From NCBI GenBank assembly GCA_900551555.1, contig URWC01000030.1:1-15345 (forward strand): a stretch of 15,345 nt of DNA, given 5' to 3'. The notes under the pieces were generated by a model that searched no databases, was not told the DNA's origin, and saw only the letters and a list, made by a program, of their open reading frames with translations. The translations under genes were made by a program, and so were the position numbers. This DNA comes from an uncultured Collinsella sp. (GTDB taxonomy: Bacteria > Actinomycetota > Coriobacteriia > Coriobacteriales > Coriobacteriaceae). Below are positions 6,811 through 13,867 of this stretch, in pieces; the stretch's first letter is position 1, and the number at the start of each line of letters is the position of its first letter.

Positions 6811-8188
6811 AGGTAGCGGAGGTATCGACGACGCCGGTCGCATTGGCAACCGCAACTATGACGATCATGCATAGGAGCAGCACACCCAATGCCTTGAGCC
6901 AGAGTTTCGCGAGTTTCTTGCCGCGATAGCTGTCGAGCAGTGCGAATCGCCGACGAAGACGGCGCTTATCGAGCAGCGCAAAATGCATAAGCACCATAAG
7001 GCCATCGACAAAGAAAAAATACTCGATTATGAGAAACCACGTCGGGTAGCTTTGGTTTGCTCCGGTGGGGTGAAAGACGGCAAAGTGACTTCCGGCAAAG
7101 AACACAAGCAGCGAGAAGCAGACGAGCGTATTCCAAATGCGCCCCAGAGACTCCGGAACACGAGAGAGCAGACCGCATGCAGCGGAGGTGGCAGGCCTAG
7201 GAAGCTCTGCGGGGTTTCGGAGCCCTTGGGGCGTCAACCCCGTCTCCAAGGCCGGAGTATGGACAAGCACAGCCGCAGGAGGCCGCACGGGGCGACTCAG
7301 ATCGTATGCCGCGCGCGTCGCCCGTCCCAACGCTTCCGCGCTCGCAAAACGCTTGGCCGGGTCGAGTGCCATCGACATGCAGACGGCATCGGTAAGTGAA
7401 GTGGGAATGCCGCGCGCCTCGCATTGCTCGCGCATGTCGAGCCCCGGTTTAGGGTCGACTCCCGTCAAGCAGAAGAACAACAGGGCGCCAAGTGCGTAGA
7501 CGTCGCTGCGCACACTCGTCTGCCCAAACCCATACTGCTCAGGCGGCGCATAGGGTCGCGTGCCAAACTTGACGGTGTCGGCATCGGCGCCATCGCGCCA
7601 TACGCGCGCGATCCCCAAGTCGATAATCACCAGCGATGAAAATGTCAGGCCGTCATCAGGCGTATAGTTGGCACCTGTCACGATGATATTCGACGGCTTG
7701 AGGTCGCGATGGATCACCGGCGCCGACGTCTCCCCCGCCATTACAAAACCGGCATGGAGCTCGCCCACGGCGTCGCAAAGGACAGGATACAATTCACGCG
7801 CATAATCGGGGGTGGCTCCCAGACGGTCCACCAGCGCCCCGAGCGTCTCCCCTTCGATGTATTCCATAACCACGTTGAGCTCGTCGCCCACACGACGGCA
7901 ATCGACGATTCTGGGCAGATGCTCAAAACGCCTGCCTGCCCGCTGAGCGGCAAACAGACGCTCGTATGCCCCGCCGATTTGAGCCGAAGCATCGATGCGT
8001 TTGCGGACAAAGGGGCCGAGCGAACCGCCGCCGGTTCCTTCAAAGTACACGAGCTCGGTTGTTTCAACGGACGAGCGCTTAAGTACACGCTCCACGCGAT
8101 AGCTGTCGTCGCGATCGAGCGACGCCAGGTGCTCGGCAAGCGCTGCGGTCAGCTCGTCATTGGAATATGTTGGGGTCTGAGTATCCAT
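6809..8188 (-). CDS. Membrane-anchored Hanks-type Ser/Thr protein kinase
   Basis: 459 residues from the chosen ATG. An N-terminal kinase domain (about 30-300) has the ATP-binding Lys in VRKRI (63), the catalytic loop HRDLKPSN (160-167), the metal-binding Asp in IIDLGIAR (190; DLG in place of DFG) and an APPEQ motif (214-218). A Pro-rich linker leads to three hydrophobic segments near the C-terminus, so the kinase domain should face the cytoplasm. No PASTA or other extracellular sensor domain is present. The start is uncertain: GGAGG sits only 2 bases before ATG 8188, while ATGs at 8197, 8200 and 8218 lack a site. It follows the helix-turn-helix gene on the same strand by about 100 bases, suggesting one signalling operon. 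Confidence 0.88.
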   Translation of the reverse strand: MDTQTPTYSNDELTAALAEHLASLDRDDSYRVERVLKRSSVETTELVYFEGTGGGSLGPFVRKRIDASAQIGGAYERLFAAQRAGRRFEHLPRIVDCRRVGDELNVVMEYIEGETLGALVDRLGATPDYARELYPVLCDAVGELHAGFVMAGETSAPVIHRDLKPSNIIVTGANYTPDDGLTFSSLVIIDLGIARVWRDGADADTVKFGTRPYAPPEQYGFGQTSVRSDVYALGALLFFCLTGVDPKPGLDMREQCEARGIPTSLTDAVCMSMALDPAKRFASAEALGRATRAAYDLSRPVRPPAAVLVHTPALETGLTPQGLRNPAELPRPATSAACGLLSRVPESLGRIWNTLVCFSLLVFFAGSHFAVFHPTGANQSYPTWFLIIEYFFFVDGLMVLMHFALLDKRRLRRRFALLDSYRGKKLAKLWLKALGVLLLCMIVIVAVANATGVVDTSAT

Positions 8189-8286
8189 AGCCTCCATCAT
8201 AGCGCAGGGCGCAGACACCCCATGGCATCCGCACCCCGTTCGTTTGCATCGCTGTTCGACAGCTCCGCCGGCTCAGATATCAGCCG

Positions 8287-8709
8287 CTAACTCACCGTCT
8301 CCTCGCCAAAGCGATACAGCTCCTCGTTGACCTTTTGGAGGCTGCACCCGCGATCGATGCAAAAGATGATAATCGCATCGCGGCGGTCCTTACAATTGAG
8401 GATGTTGGCACCCGCCGCCGTCAAGGCGCGGTTGGTCTCCTTGAGCGTTAGCGCCATGGCGAAGGCAATCTGCAGCACCTTATTGCGACTCGGATGACGC
8501 GCACCGGTAAAGATCTGATAGCCAAAGGTCTCATTGAGATCGGCCATACGAACCACGCGCGAGCGCTCCAAGCCCTTTTCCTGCAGCAGCTGCTTCAGGT
8601 AGTCCGAAAGCGACGGGGTGGCAAAGTCGTGCTCCTTGATATAGCCATCGATGTTTGGCGCGTCGAGAAGCTCATTGAGTAACTCGTCAGTCAGCTTTTT
8701 ATCGGGCAT
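8287..8709 (-). CDS. Helix-turn-helix protein linked to the Ser/Thr kinase
   Basis: 140 residues, no membrane segment. The middle (about 33-100) looks like an XRE-type helix-turn-helix domain (SLSDYLKQLLQEKGLERSRV, then FGYQIFTGARHPSRNKVLQI). A C-terminal block has KDRRDAIIIFCIDRG and ends in a NEELYRFGEE segment. I recall this arrangement as a small regulator found beside Hanks-type kinases in gut Firmicutes, so it may be a kinase substrate or regulator; that link is inference from adjacency. A GGAGGTGAGG ribosome-binding stretch precedes ATG 8709. The N-terminal 30 residues are acidic and helix-prone. Confidence 0.7.
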   Translation of the reverse strand: MPDKKLTDELLNELLDAPNIDGYIKEHDFATPSLSDYLKQLLQEKGLERSRVVRMADLNETFGYQIFTGARHPSRNKVLQIAFAMALTLKETNRALTAAGANILNCKDRRDAIIIFCIDRGCSLQKVNEELYRFGEETVS

Positions 8710-8741
8710 ACGACCTCACCTCCCCCAGTGCATGCAACATG

Positions 8742-9185
8742 CTAGAAACCGCTTACGTCCGAACGCTCCCAGCTAGCAACCTGGTCGGGAGACACCGTAC
8801 CCAGCGCCTCGAACTTCCAGGAGCCGCCCGCCTTCAGATGATTGGTGTTTGCAAGAGCCGTTCCAACCTGGTTGCCATCGGCATCATACAGAACATATTC
8901 AATCTGAATGTAGCTCTTTTCCTTGTCCGTGTTATTGGTCAGCGTGCCCGAGATCTTATAGGTAAACTGATTGGAAGTGTCTTCAGCCTCGTCAGCAATG
9001 GTATACGGTTCTTGCGGTTCTTTTTGCTCCTCAGCCTGCTGTGTCGTCTCGGCAGGTTTTGCCGAATCGCTCGCAGACGAATCGGTTAAGTTGCCGCCCA
9101 TAGAGCCCACGGCACCGACAATAACCAGCACTACGATGATGCCTAGGACAATCTTGCCGATCGGCTTCTTTCCCTCTTTTGCCAT
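8742..9185 (-). CDS. Membrane-anchored FxLYD-domain protein
   Basis: 147 residues. A short basic N-terminus precedes one membrane helix (about 12-28, IVLGIIVVLVIVGAVGSMGG), then an acidic, Gln/Glu-rich linker, then a C-terminal beta domain with YVLYDADGNQVG that matches the FxLYD family signature. The domain should sit outside the cell. The FxLYD role is unknown. It lies 32 bases upstream of the HTH-kinase pair on the same strand and could share its transcript. AGGAAGGA precedes ATG 9185, but this site lies inside one arm of a perfect inverted repeat (9191-9244), suggesting translational control. Confidence 0.72.
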   Translation of the reverse strand: MAKEGKKPIGKIVLGIIVVLVIVGAVGSMGGNLTDSSASDSAKPAETTQQAEEQKEPQEPYTIADEAEDTSNQFTYKISGTLTNNTDKEKSYIQIEYVLYDADGNQVGTALANTNHLKAGGSWKFEALGTVSPDQVASWERSDVSGF

Positions 9186-9190
9186 TATTC

Positions 9191-9244
9191 ATCCTTCCTA
9201 CGATCCGGCTACCGTGCCGGCACACAGCACATCGTAGGAAGGAT
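9191..9244 (-). repeat. Perfect 14-base inverted repeat covering the FxLYD ribosome-binding site
   Basis: Arms at 9191-9204 and 9231-9244 are exact reverse complements around a 26-base loop that itself contains CCGG complementary pieces. On the minus strand the second arm includes AGGAAGGA, the ribosome-binding site of the FxLYD gene, 6 bases from its ATG. Folding would hide the site. A DNA operator is an alternative use. Confidence 0.7.
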
Positions 9245-9349
9245 TAAACTTGAATTCATTAGCTGAGAGCTAAGGTTGCGGTAAACGGCCAATGCAGTTA
9301 TCCAAACGCCGAGCAAACGCACTTTGCGCGACCGTCTGCCGGCAGCGCA

Positions 9350-9673
9350 TCAACCCACCGTGACGGATTCCCCGGTAAAGGCACTGACCATCAACAGGAC
9401 AAAGAACACCAGGTAGCTGACACTCAGCGGGTACGCAATGACCAGGAATACAACCCAGCCGACATTGGTTTTACCGCCGGCACGGCGTCGCTCGCGATTG
9501 CGGCAGAGCCAAATCGTCACGCCGATGGCAGTGATAAACAGTACGAGTGCCGCCGCAGCCAGCCCAGCAAGCGCAAACATCACGCCAATGCTCACAGCAA
9601 TAACCGGAAGCAACAACAAGCCGCATCCACACCCACCGGGACTATAAACGGCAGACTGTCGGCGTCGTTCCAT
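9350..9673 (-). CDS. Small multi-pass membrane protein downstream of higBA
   Basis: 107 residues with an Arg-rich start (MERRRQ), a short Gly/Cys stretch (GGCGCG), two adjacent hydrophobic segments (about 18-57), a basic loop, and one long hydrophobic segment near the C-terminus. No family recognised. ATG 9673 is preferred over 9703 because GGAG lies 5 bases ahead. It begins 29 bases after the antitoxin stop and is probably co-transcribed, which makes it a possible accessory gene of that pair; function is unknown. Confidence 0.6.
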   Translation of the reverse strand: MERRRQSAVYSPGGCGCGLLLLPVIAVSIGVMFALAGLAAAALVLFITAIGVTIWLCRNRERRRAGGKTNVGWVVFLVIAYPLSVSYLVFFVLLMVSAFTGESVTVG

Positions 9674-9702
9674 CGTCACTCCAACCTCAATATCTTTGAG
9701 CA

Positions 9703-10044
9703 CTACAACGCAGCGGCCTGCTGGACAGGAACGATCTTATTCAGCTCCGGTTCGATCCGCCTTTTCTCGGCCTCAAGGTCAAACGCCACCTGAGCGCGCA
9801 GCCAATAACCATCCGTCAGGCCAAAATAACGGCAAAGACGGAGGTCGGTGTCGGCCGTCACGCGACGTTTTCCCAAGACAATCTGCCCGATACGCTGAGC
9901 CGGAATCCCAGTCTCTTTCGCAAGGCGATATTGAGAAATGCCCATGGGAACAAGAAACTCCTCTTTGAGAAGCTCACCAGGAGTCACCGGCGACAGCAAA
10001 TCGGCCGAAGTCTCATCACTTGTGATAATCGACGATTTCGACAT
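9703..10044 (-). CDS. higA: HigA-family antitoxin
   Basis: 113 residues with an XRE helix-turn-helix. The block PVTPGELLKEEFLVPMGISQ followed by LAKETGIPAQRIGQIVLGKR is the HigA/VapI signature. It should neutralise the HigB toxin and repress the shared promoter. ATG 10044 is chosen because AGGAGA lies 9 bases ahead and the domain starts soon after. It overlaps the toxin gene by 29 bases on the same strand, the usual toxin-first higBA order. The C-terminal tail is charged and then Ala-rich. Confidence 0.9.
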   Translation of the reverse strand: MSKSSIITSDETSADLLSPVTPGELLKEEFLVPMGISQYRLAKETGIPAQRIGQIVLGKRRVTADTDLRLCRYFGLTDGYWLRAQVAFDLEAEKRRIEPELNKIVPVQQAAAL

Positions 10045-10297
10045 TCCAAGCCATCTCCTGTCTCCACTCAAAACAGACCCGATAGCGCTCGTTAACACGG
10101 ATGCTATATTGACCGGCACGATCGCCCTTCAAAGCTTCCAGGCGGTTGCCCGGTGGAACGCGAAGATCATCAAGCGAAGCACAAACCTGCAGTTGGCGAA
10201 TCTTCCTCAACGCAACACGCTCAAAGGGCACGAACCTCCTGACCCGCACACCCATGGCAAAGCGTTCGGTATCCTCATCTTTATACGATGCAATCAT
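10016..10297 (-). CDS. higB: HigB-family toxin (RelE superfamily mRNA interferase)
   Basis: 93 residues. The C-terminal half carries the HigB signature GNRLEALKGDRAGQYSIRVN, then RYRVCFEW and VEIVDYHK. Relatives cut mRNA at the ribosome. First gene of the toxin-antitoxin pair, with the antitoxin start inside its 3' end. AAGG lies 8 bases ahead of ATG 10297. Key basic and aromatic residues appear intact, so the toxin is probably functional. Confidence 0.9.
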   Translation of the reverse strand: MIASYKDEDTERFAMGVRVRRFVPFERVALRKIRQLQVCASLDDLRVPPGNRLEALKGDRAGQYSIRVNERYRVCFEWRQEMAWNVEIVDYHK

Positions 10298-10308
10298 AGT
10301 ATCGCCTT

Positions 10309-10354
10309 ACGTTAGTAACGTCAAACGTTTCTATAGACTTACATCTCTATTATA
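10309..10354 (-). promoter_or_regulatory. higBA promoter region with palindromic operator
   Basis: On the minus strand a perfect -10 box TATAAT (10354-10349) precedes the toxin gene by about 50 bases; no good -35 box is seen. Between it and the start codon lie acgttagtaacgt (10309-10321, a palindrome with one central base) and aaacgttt (10323-10330), both centred on ACGT or GTTA cores. These are plausible HigA binding sites for autorepression. Confidence 0.55.
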
Positions 10355-10399
10355 TCGTACGTTTGTTCGTGTTTTCTAGAACAAATAGTCCTTCACGCC

Positions 10400-11587
10400 T
10401 TAGTCAAGCGAAAGTAATCGTTTGTAGACATCGAGGCCTTTGAGTAGGATTTCCTCGTCGAAGAGCATGCTATCGGTATGCAGAGCGCTTGTTGCATAGG
10501 CGGGGCAGCCATCCGAATCACTCGGGTTGTCTTGGTCCTCTGGCACGCCCGTGCCTAGCAAGAAGAACACGCCCGGCAGATGGCGCTGATAGAACGCGAA
10601 ATCCTCGGCGATTAGCAGCGGCTCGTCCACGAGCTGCAATTCGGGCAGAGCGGGCGCGATTCGGGCAAACAACTCAGGATCGTTATCGACCGGTGGATAG
10701 CCCTCGGCAAAGTCGAGATCATACGTGCAGCCCGTTGCGGTGCACGCCTCGTCGAGTACACGGCGTACGCCCTCGCGCGCACGGTCGAACATGTCGTCCG
10801 TAAACACACGCAGGCTGCCGGCAACATGGGCCTCCCCTGCCACCGCATTGCAGACGGTACCGGCCTGCAGCAAGCCGAACTTACCAATGCAGGGCTCGTC
10901 GGCACCCAGCTTGTCCATGAGTTCGCGCTCGGAAACCAAGAACTTGGCAGCCGCCAATGCCGCATCGTGCGATTCGCCAACGGGAACGCCGTAGGTCTTA
11001 GCGATATGGATGCTCGTCCCGTGAATGTGCACATGCGTCTCGCTCGAACGCGCTAGCAGCGGACCAGGGCAGCTCGCCAACTTGCCGGCGGGCAGATCGG
11101 GCCACACATGGAAGCCAAAAATGCGGTCGGCCCCATAGCGCTCGAACACACCGCTCTCGCATACCGTATTGGCACCACCGGTCGTTTCCTCGGCCGGCTG
11201 GAACACAAAGAGAACATTGCGCCTAATGGCGCCCGGATGCTCGCGAATCGTACGGTCGACATACGTCGCGGCGGCAAGCGCCATGGCCATGTGTCCGTCA
11301 TGTCCGCAAGCGTGCATCTTGCCGGGATGGGTTGAGGCAAAGGCCGCTCCCGTCGCTTCCGTGATGGGCAGCGCATCCATATCGGCACGAATCGCCGTGG
11401 CATGCGCGGCATCAACGCCGGCGTCGAAGAAAGCACAGACGCAGCTGGGGCACGGATGGGTCACTTCGCAGGTGAGCGGTGCCAGCACGCCCTCGATATA
11501 GGCAATGGTTTGCGGAAGATCGAAATCGAGCTCCGGAATGCGATGGAGATCGCGGCGATAGCGACGGAGTTCTTGGAGCTCAGTCAT
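10400..11587 (-). CDS. M20-family amidohydrolase (aminoacylase/hippurate-hydrolase type)
   Basis: 395-residue zinc-dependent peptidase-M20D-like enzyme that removes an acyl group from an N-acyl amino acid in the cytoplasm. It shows the metal motif MHACGHDGHMAM, FQPAEETTGGA with the catalytic Glu pair, GSLRVF in the lid region, and AEDFAFY near the end. The usual GxGGHxA stretch of the lid domain reads GTSIHIAK here. ATG 11587 is chosen over an upstream frame start because AAGGGA lies 6 bases ahead and the domain begins there. It is divergent from riboswitch-controlled lysA, so N-acetyl-diaminopimelate deacetylase is a reasonable guess, but the family is broad and the substrate is unproven. 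Confidence 0.85.
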   Translation of the reverse strand: MTELQELRRYRRDLHRIPELDFDLPQTIAYIEGVLAPLTCEVTHPCPSCVCAFFDAGVDAAHATAIRADMDALPITEATGAAFASTHPGKMHACGHDGHMAMALAAATYVDRTIREHPGAIRRNVLFVFQPAEETTGGANTVCESGVFERYGADRIFGFHVWPDLPAGKLASCPGPLLARSSETHVHIHGTSIHIAKTYGVPVGESHDAALAAAKFLVSERELMDKLGADEPCIGKFGLLQAGTVCNAVAGEAHVAGSLRVFTDDMFDRAREGVRRVLDEACTATGCTYDLDFAEGYPPVDNDPELFARIAPALPELQLVDEPLLIAEDFAFYQRHLPGVFFLLGTGVPEDQDNPSDSDGCPAYATSALHTDSMLFDEEILLKGLDVYKRLLSLD

Positions 11588-11680
11588 AGAGGATCCCTTC
11601 GTGAGGCACATCTGTTGCAACTTATTGTGATACAGGATTGTGGCGCACATGTTTCCAGTATATCCCTGCATTTTTTAAAC

Positions 11681-11734
11681 GTTATATACGAATACTCTTG
11701 TTTGGTAAAGTGCAACGTGATAGGGTCTTTACCA
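11681..11734. promoter_or_regulatory. Divergent promoters with an 8-base inverted repeat between M20 and lysA genes
   Basis: Plus strand: TTGTTT (11698-11703), 17 bases, TAGGGT (11721-11726) with a TG extended -10; transcription would begin just ahead of the riboswitch. Minus strand: TTTACC (11709-11704), 17 bases, TATAAC (11686-11681) for the amidohydrolase. The exact inverted repeat tggtaaag/ctttacca (11703-11710 and 11727-11734) spans both. Promoter matches are moderate. Confidence 0.45.
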
Positions 11735-11737
11735 CTT

Positions 11738-11873
11738 GATAGAGGCGCGGGCACGAAGAGCCGCGGGCGAGCCGGCAGGCTTTGACCCCGTGGGGAGGCG
11801 AAACCCGCCGAACTGGGTTTTACGGGCACGAACAACCTGGTGGGCCTGTGGGAAACACCCACAGGACTGTCTG
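11738..11873 (+). promoter_or_regulatory. Lysine riboswitch (L-box) aptamer
   Basis: Conserved L-box blocks appear in order: GATAGAGGCGCG (11738-11749), GAAGAG (11755-11760), GGGGAGGCGAAACCCGCCGAA (11792-11812 region), then a CCTGTGGG/CCCACAGG arm (11845-11864) and the closing ACTGTC. In known cases lysine binding switches off lysine biosynthesis or transport genes. It lies 93 bases upstream of lysA on the same strand, matching the expected target. Confidence 0.93.
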
Positions 11874-11887
11874 CAGCAATGCGGGAG

Positions 11888-11955
11888 CGCTATCCGGACA
11901 TTGGGTCCACGCTATGCGGATTCGATGCGCAGATGGCGCCGTCTGGATAGCGAGG
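11888..11955 (+). promoter_or_regulatory. Riboswitch expression platform that may hide the lysA ribosome-binding site
   Basis: Eleven bases at 11888-11898 pair with 11942-11952 (one G·U). The downstream strand runs into GAGG (11952-11955), the lysA ribosome-binding site, 10 bases before ATG 11966. No hairpin with a U-tract was found, so control at translation start is more likely than termination. The bound-state fold is inferred. Confidence 0.5.
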
Positions 11956-11965
11956 TTTACGGGAC

Positions 11966-13294
11966 ATGGCATTGACCCCCAACGAGGCATATGCGGCCAA
12001 GCAGCCGTTTGTGGACAAGGAGACACTCGAGCATATCGTCGAGCAGTTCCCCACGCCATTTCATCTATACGACGAGGCGGGCATCCGCCGCAACATGCAA
12101 GAAGTGCGCGACGCCTTTGCATGGAACCCGGGCTTTAAGGAATACTTTGCCGTCAAGGCCAACCCCAACCCGGCGCTCATCTCCATTCTCAACGAATACG
12201 GCTGCGGCTGCGATTGCTCGAGCTATACCGAGCTCATGATCGCCCGCTCGCTGGGTATCACGGGACACGACATCATGTTCTCGTCCAACGATACGCCGGC
12301 TGCCGACTTTGAGCTCGCCGACAAGCTGGGTGCCATCGTCAACTTTGATGACATCAGCCACATCGAGTTCTTTGAGCGTGTTGCGGGACCCATCCCCAAA
12401 ACGGTCAGCTGCCGCTTTAATCCAGGCGGCCTGTTCCAGCTCTCCAACGGCATCATGGACAACCCAGGCGACTCCAAATATGGCATGACCACCGAGCAGC
12501 TCTTCGAGGCCTTCCGCATGCTCAAAGCCAAGGGCGCCGAGGACTTTGGCATCCACGCATTCCTTGCCAGCAACACTGTCACCAACGACTACTACCCCGA
12601 GCTCGCGCGTATCCTCTTTGAGCTTGCTGTACGCCTGGAGCGCGAGACCGGCGCACACGTCGCCTTCATCAATCTGTCCGGCGGCGTCGGCATCCCCTAC
12701 CTGCCCGAGCAGCAGGCCAACGACATTCGCGCCATCGGCGAGGGAGTACACGCGGCATACGACGAGATCCTGGTTCCCGCCGGCATGGGCGATGTGGCCA
12801 TCTGCACTGAGATGGGCCGCTTTATGATGGGCCCCTACGGCTGTCTGGTCACCAAGGCTATCCACGAGAAGCAGATCTACAAGGACTATATCGGTGTCGA
12901 TGCAAGCGCCGTCGATTTGATCCGCCCTGCCATGTATGGCGCCTACCACCACATTACGGTGATGGGTCAGCCGGGCGGCGCCGACAAGGCCACGGCGCCC
13001 GTCACGAACACCTATGACATCACGGGCAACCTATGCGAGAACAACGACAAGTTCGCCATTGACCGGATGCTGCCCAAGATCGACATCGGCGACCTGATCT
13101 ACATCCACGACACCGGTGCGCACGGCTCCGCCATGGGCTACAACTACAACGGCAAGCTCCGCAGCGCCGAGGTCCTGCTCTGCGAGGACGGCTCTCACCG
13201 CCTCATCCGCCGCGCCGAGACCCCCCGCGACTACTTTGCAACGCTGGACTTCCTGCCCGCCATGAAGCCCCTGTTCGAGGGCTACGACGATTGA
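11966..13294 (+). CDS. lysA: Diaminopimelate decarboxylase
   Basis: 442 residues, fold-III PLP decarboxylase that converts meso-diaminopimelate to L-lysine. PLP Lys64 sits in YFAVKANPNP. A glycine loop SGGVGIPY, EMGRFM in place of the usual EPGR, CENNDKF in place of CESGD, and GAHGSAMGYNYNG follow in order. The variant motifs match a branch I recall from gut Clostridia and Coriobacteria. ATG 11966 has GAGG 10 bases ahead and a lysine riboswitch upstream, which supports the product assignment. Only 28 bases separate its stop from the next gene, which seems to come from a different type of genome, so the 3' end of this gene is a place where a join could lie. Confidence 0.9.
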   Translation: MALTPNEAYAAKQPFVDKETLEHIVEQFPTPFHLYDEAGIRRNMQEVRDAFAWNPGFKEYFAVKANPNPALISILNEYGCGCDCSSYTELMIARSLGITGHDIMFSSNDTPAADFELADKLGAIVNFDDISHIEFFERVAGPIPKTVSCRFNPGGLFQLSNGIMDNPGDSKYGMTTEQLFEAFRMLKAKGAEDFGIHAFLASNTVTNDYYPELARILFELAVRLERETGAHVAFINLSGGVGIPYLPEQQANDIRAIGEGVHAAYDEILVPAGMGDVAICTEMGRFMMGPYGCLVTKAIHEKQIYKDYIGVDASAVDLIRPAMYGAYHHITVMGQPGGADKATAPVTNTYDITGNLCENNDKFAIDRMLPKIDIGDLIYIHDTGAHGSAMGYNYNGKLRSAEVLLCEDGSHRLIRRAETPRDYFATLDFLPAMKPLFEGYDD

Positions 13295-13322
13295 GTCCCC
13301 CTGAAAACCTGCGAGGTGTGAT

Positions 13323-13721
13323 ATGTTTTTTGGATTCCAGCTTACCTGCGGCCTGATGATGGTCTTTTACGGCTACTCGGTGATGAAGAATCCCCGTGTG
13401 TGGGGAGATCAGGGCCGTCAGGCAGTCAAGGCGGAGAATTTCCCGGAATACTGCCGCCAGAACGGCCTGTTCTTCCTGAAGGCGGGCCTGATCATGGCGC
13501 TCATCGGCGCGCTGGACGCGCTGGTGAGCCTTTCCGGCGCGCTCTACGTCCTGCTGTATCTGTTCGGGCTGGCGTTCTCGTTCTATCCGCTGGTCAAATG
13601 GTGCCGCGAGAACGAGGGCTTCTCCTGGCCCTGGCCCCATGTGGAAAGCGAGAAGAAGCGGATCAAAAAGCTGCGCAGGGAGCAGGAACAGGAGCAGCAG
13701 AGCGGCTCTGAGAAAAAATAA
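13323..13721 (+). CDS. Small membrane protein with charged C-terminal tail
   Basis: 132 residues. Hydrophobic segments at about 1-20, 50-70 and 73-90, the last two close together; the tail (from about 108) is a Lys/Arg/Glu/Gln-rich helix ending in GSEKK. Probable topology is three membrane segments with a cytoplasmic tail. No family recognised. GAGG precedes ATG 13323 by 8 bases. The gene has a clear terminator, so it is not in one transcript with the peptide gene downstream. Its sequence style resembles Clostridia. Confidence 0.7.
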   Translation: MFFGFQLTCGLMMVFYGYSVMKNPRVWGDQGRQAVKAENFPEYCRQNGLFFLKAGLIMALIGALDALVSLSGALYVLLYLFGLAFSFYPLVKWCRENEGFSWPWPHVESEKKRIKKLRREQEQEQQSGSEKK

Positions 13722-13738
13722 GAGAGAACCGGAACGCG

Positions 13739-13772
13739 GCGCTCTCCCTGAAGAAGGGAGGGCGCTGCTTTT
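13739..13772 (+). terminator. Intrinsic terminator after the small membrane protein
   Basis: Eleven-pair stem (13739-13749 with 13755-13765, one G·U), 5-base loop, then TGCTTTT. It separates the membrane gene from the promoter at 13793. Confidence 0.8.
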
Positions 13773-13792
13773 GTCTGCTGAAGTTTCGACCC

Positions 13793-13821
13793 TTGACAGC
13801 CGGAGCCGCAGAACCTATAAT
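13793..13821 (+). promoter_or_regulatory. Perfect consensus sigma-70/sigma-A promoter for the double-glycine peptide gene
   Basis: TTGACA (13793-13798), exactly 17 bases, TATAAT (13816-13821). Both hexamers and the spacer match the housekeeping consensus. Transcription should begin about 13828, 40 bases ahead of ATG 13868. No operator-like palindrome overlaps it, so expression may be strong and constitutive. Confidence 0.88.
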
Positions 13822-13867
13822 GAAACCACGATGACCCCTCTTGAAACACATTTGGAGGTACAAAACC

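Noticed and set aside
5566..6855. 429-codon minus-strand frame across the hydrolase gene
   Set aside because: Its composition (Leu/Gly/Val-rich, low complexity) mirrors the coiled-coil gene on the other strand, and it crosses that gene's terminator.
10362..10385. 7-base inverted repeat tttgttc/gaacaaa as a terminator of the amidohydrolase gene
   Set aside because: The stem is short and AT-rich with a 10-base loop and no U-tract on the minus strand; it may be nothing or part of the higBA control region.
12065..12952. 295-codon minus-strand frame inside lysA
   Set aside because: Antisense shadow of a gene with intact PLP motifs; no domain or ribosome-binding site of its own was recognised.
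13323..13721. Small membrane protein as the immunity partner of the double-glycine peptide
   Set aside because: It lies upstream with its own terminator and a separate promoter follows; position alone is too weak to claim it.
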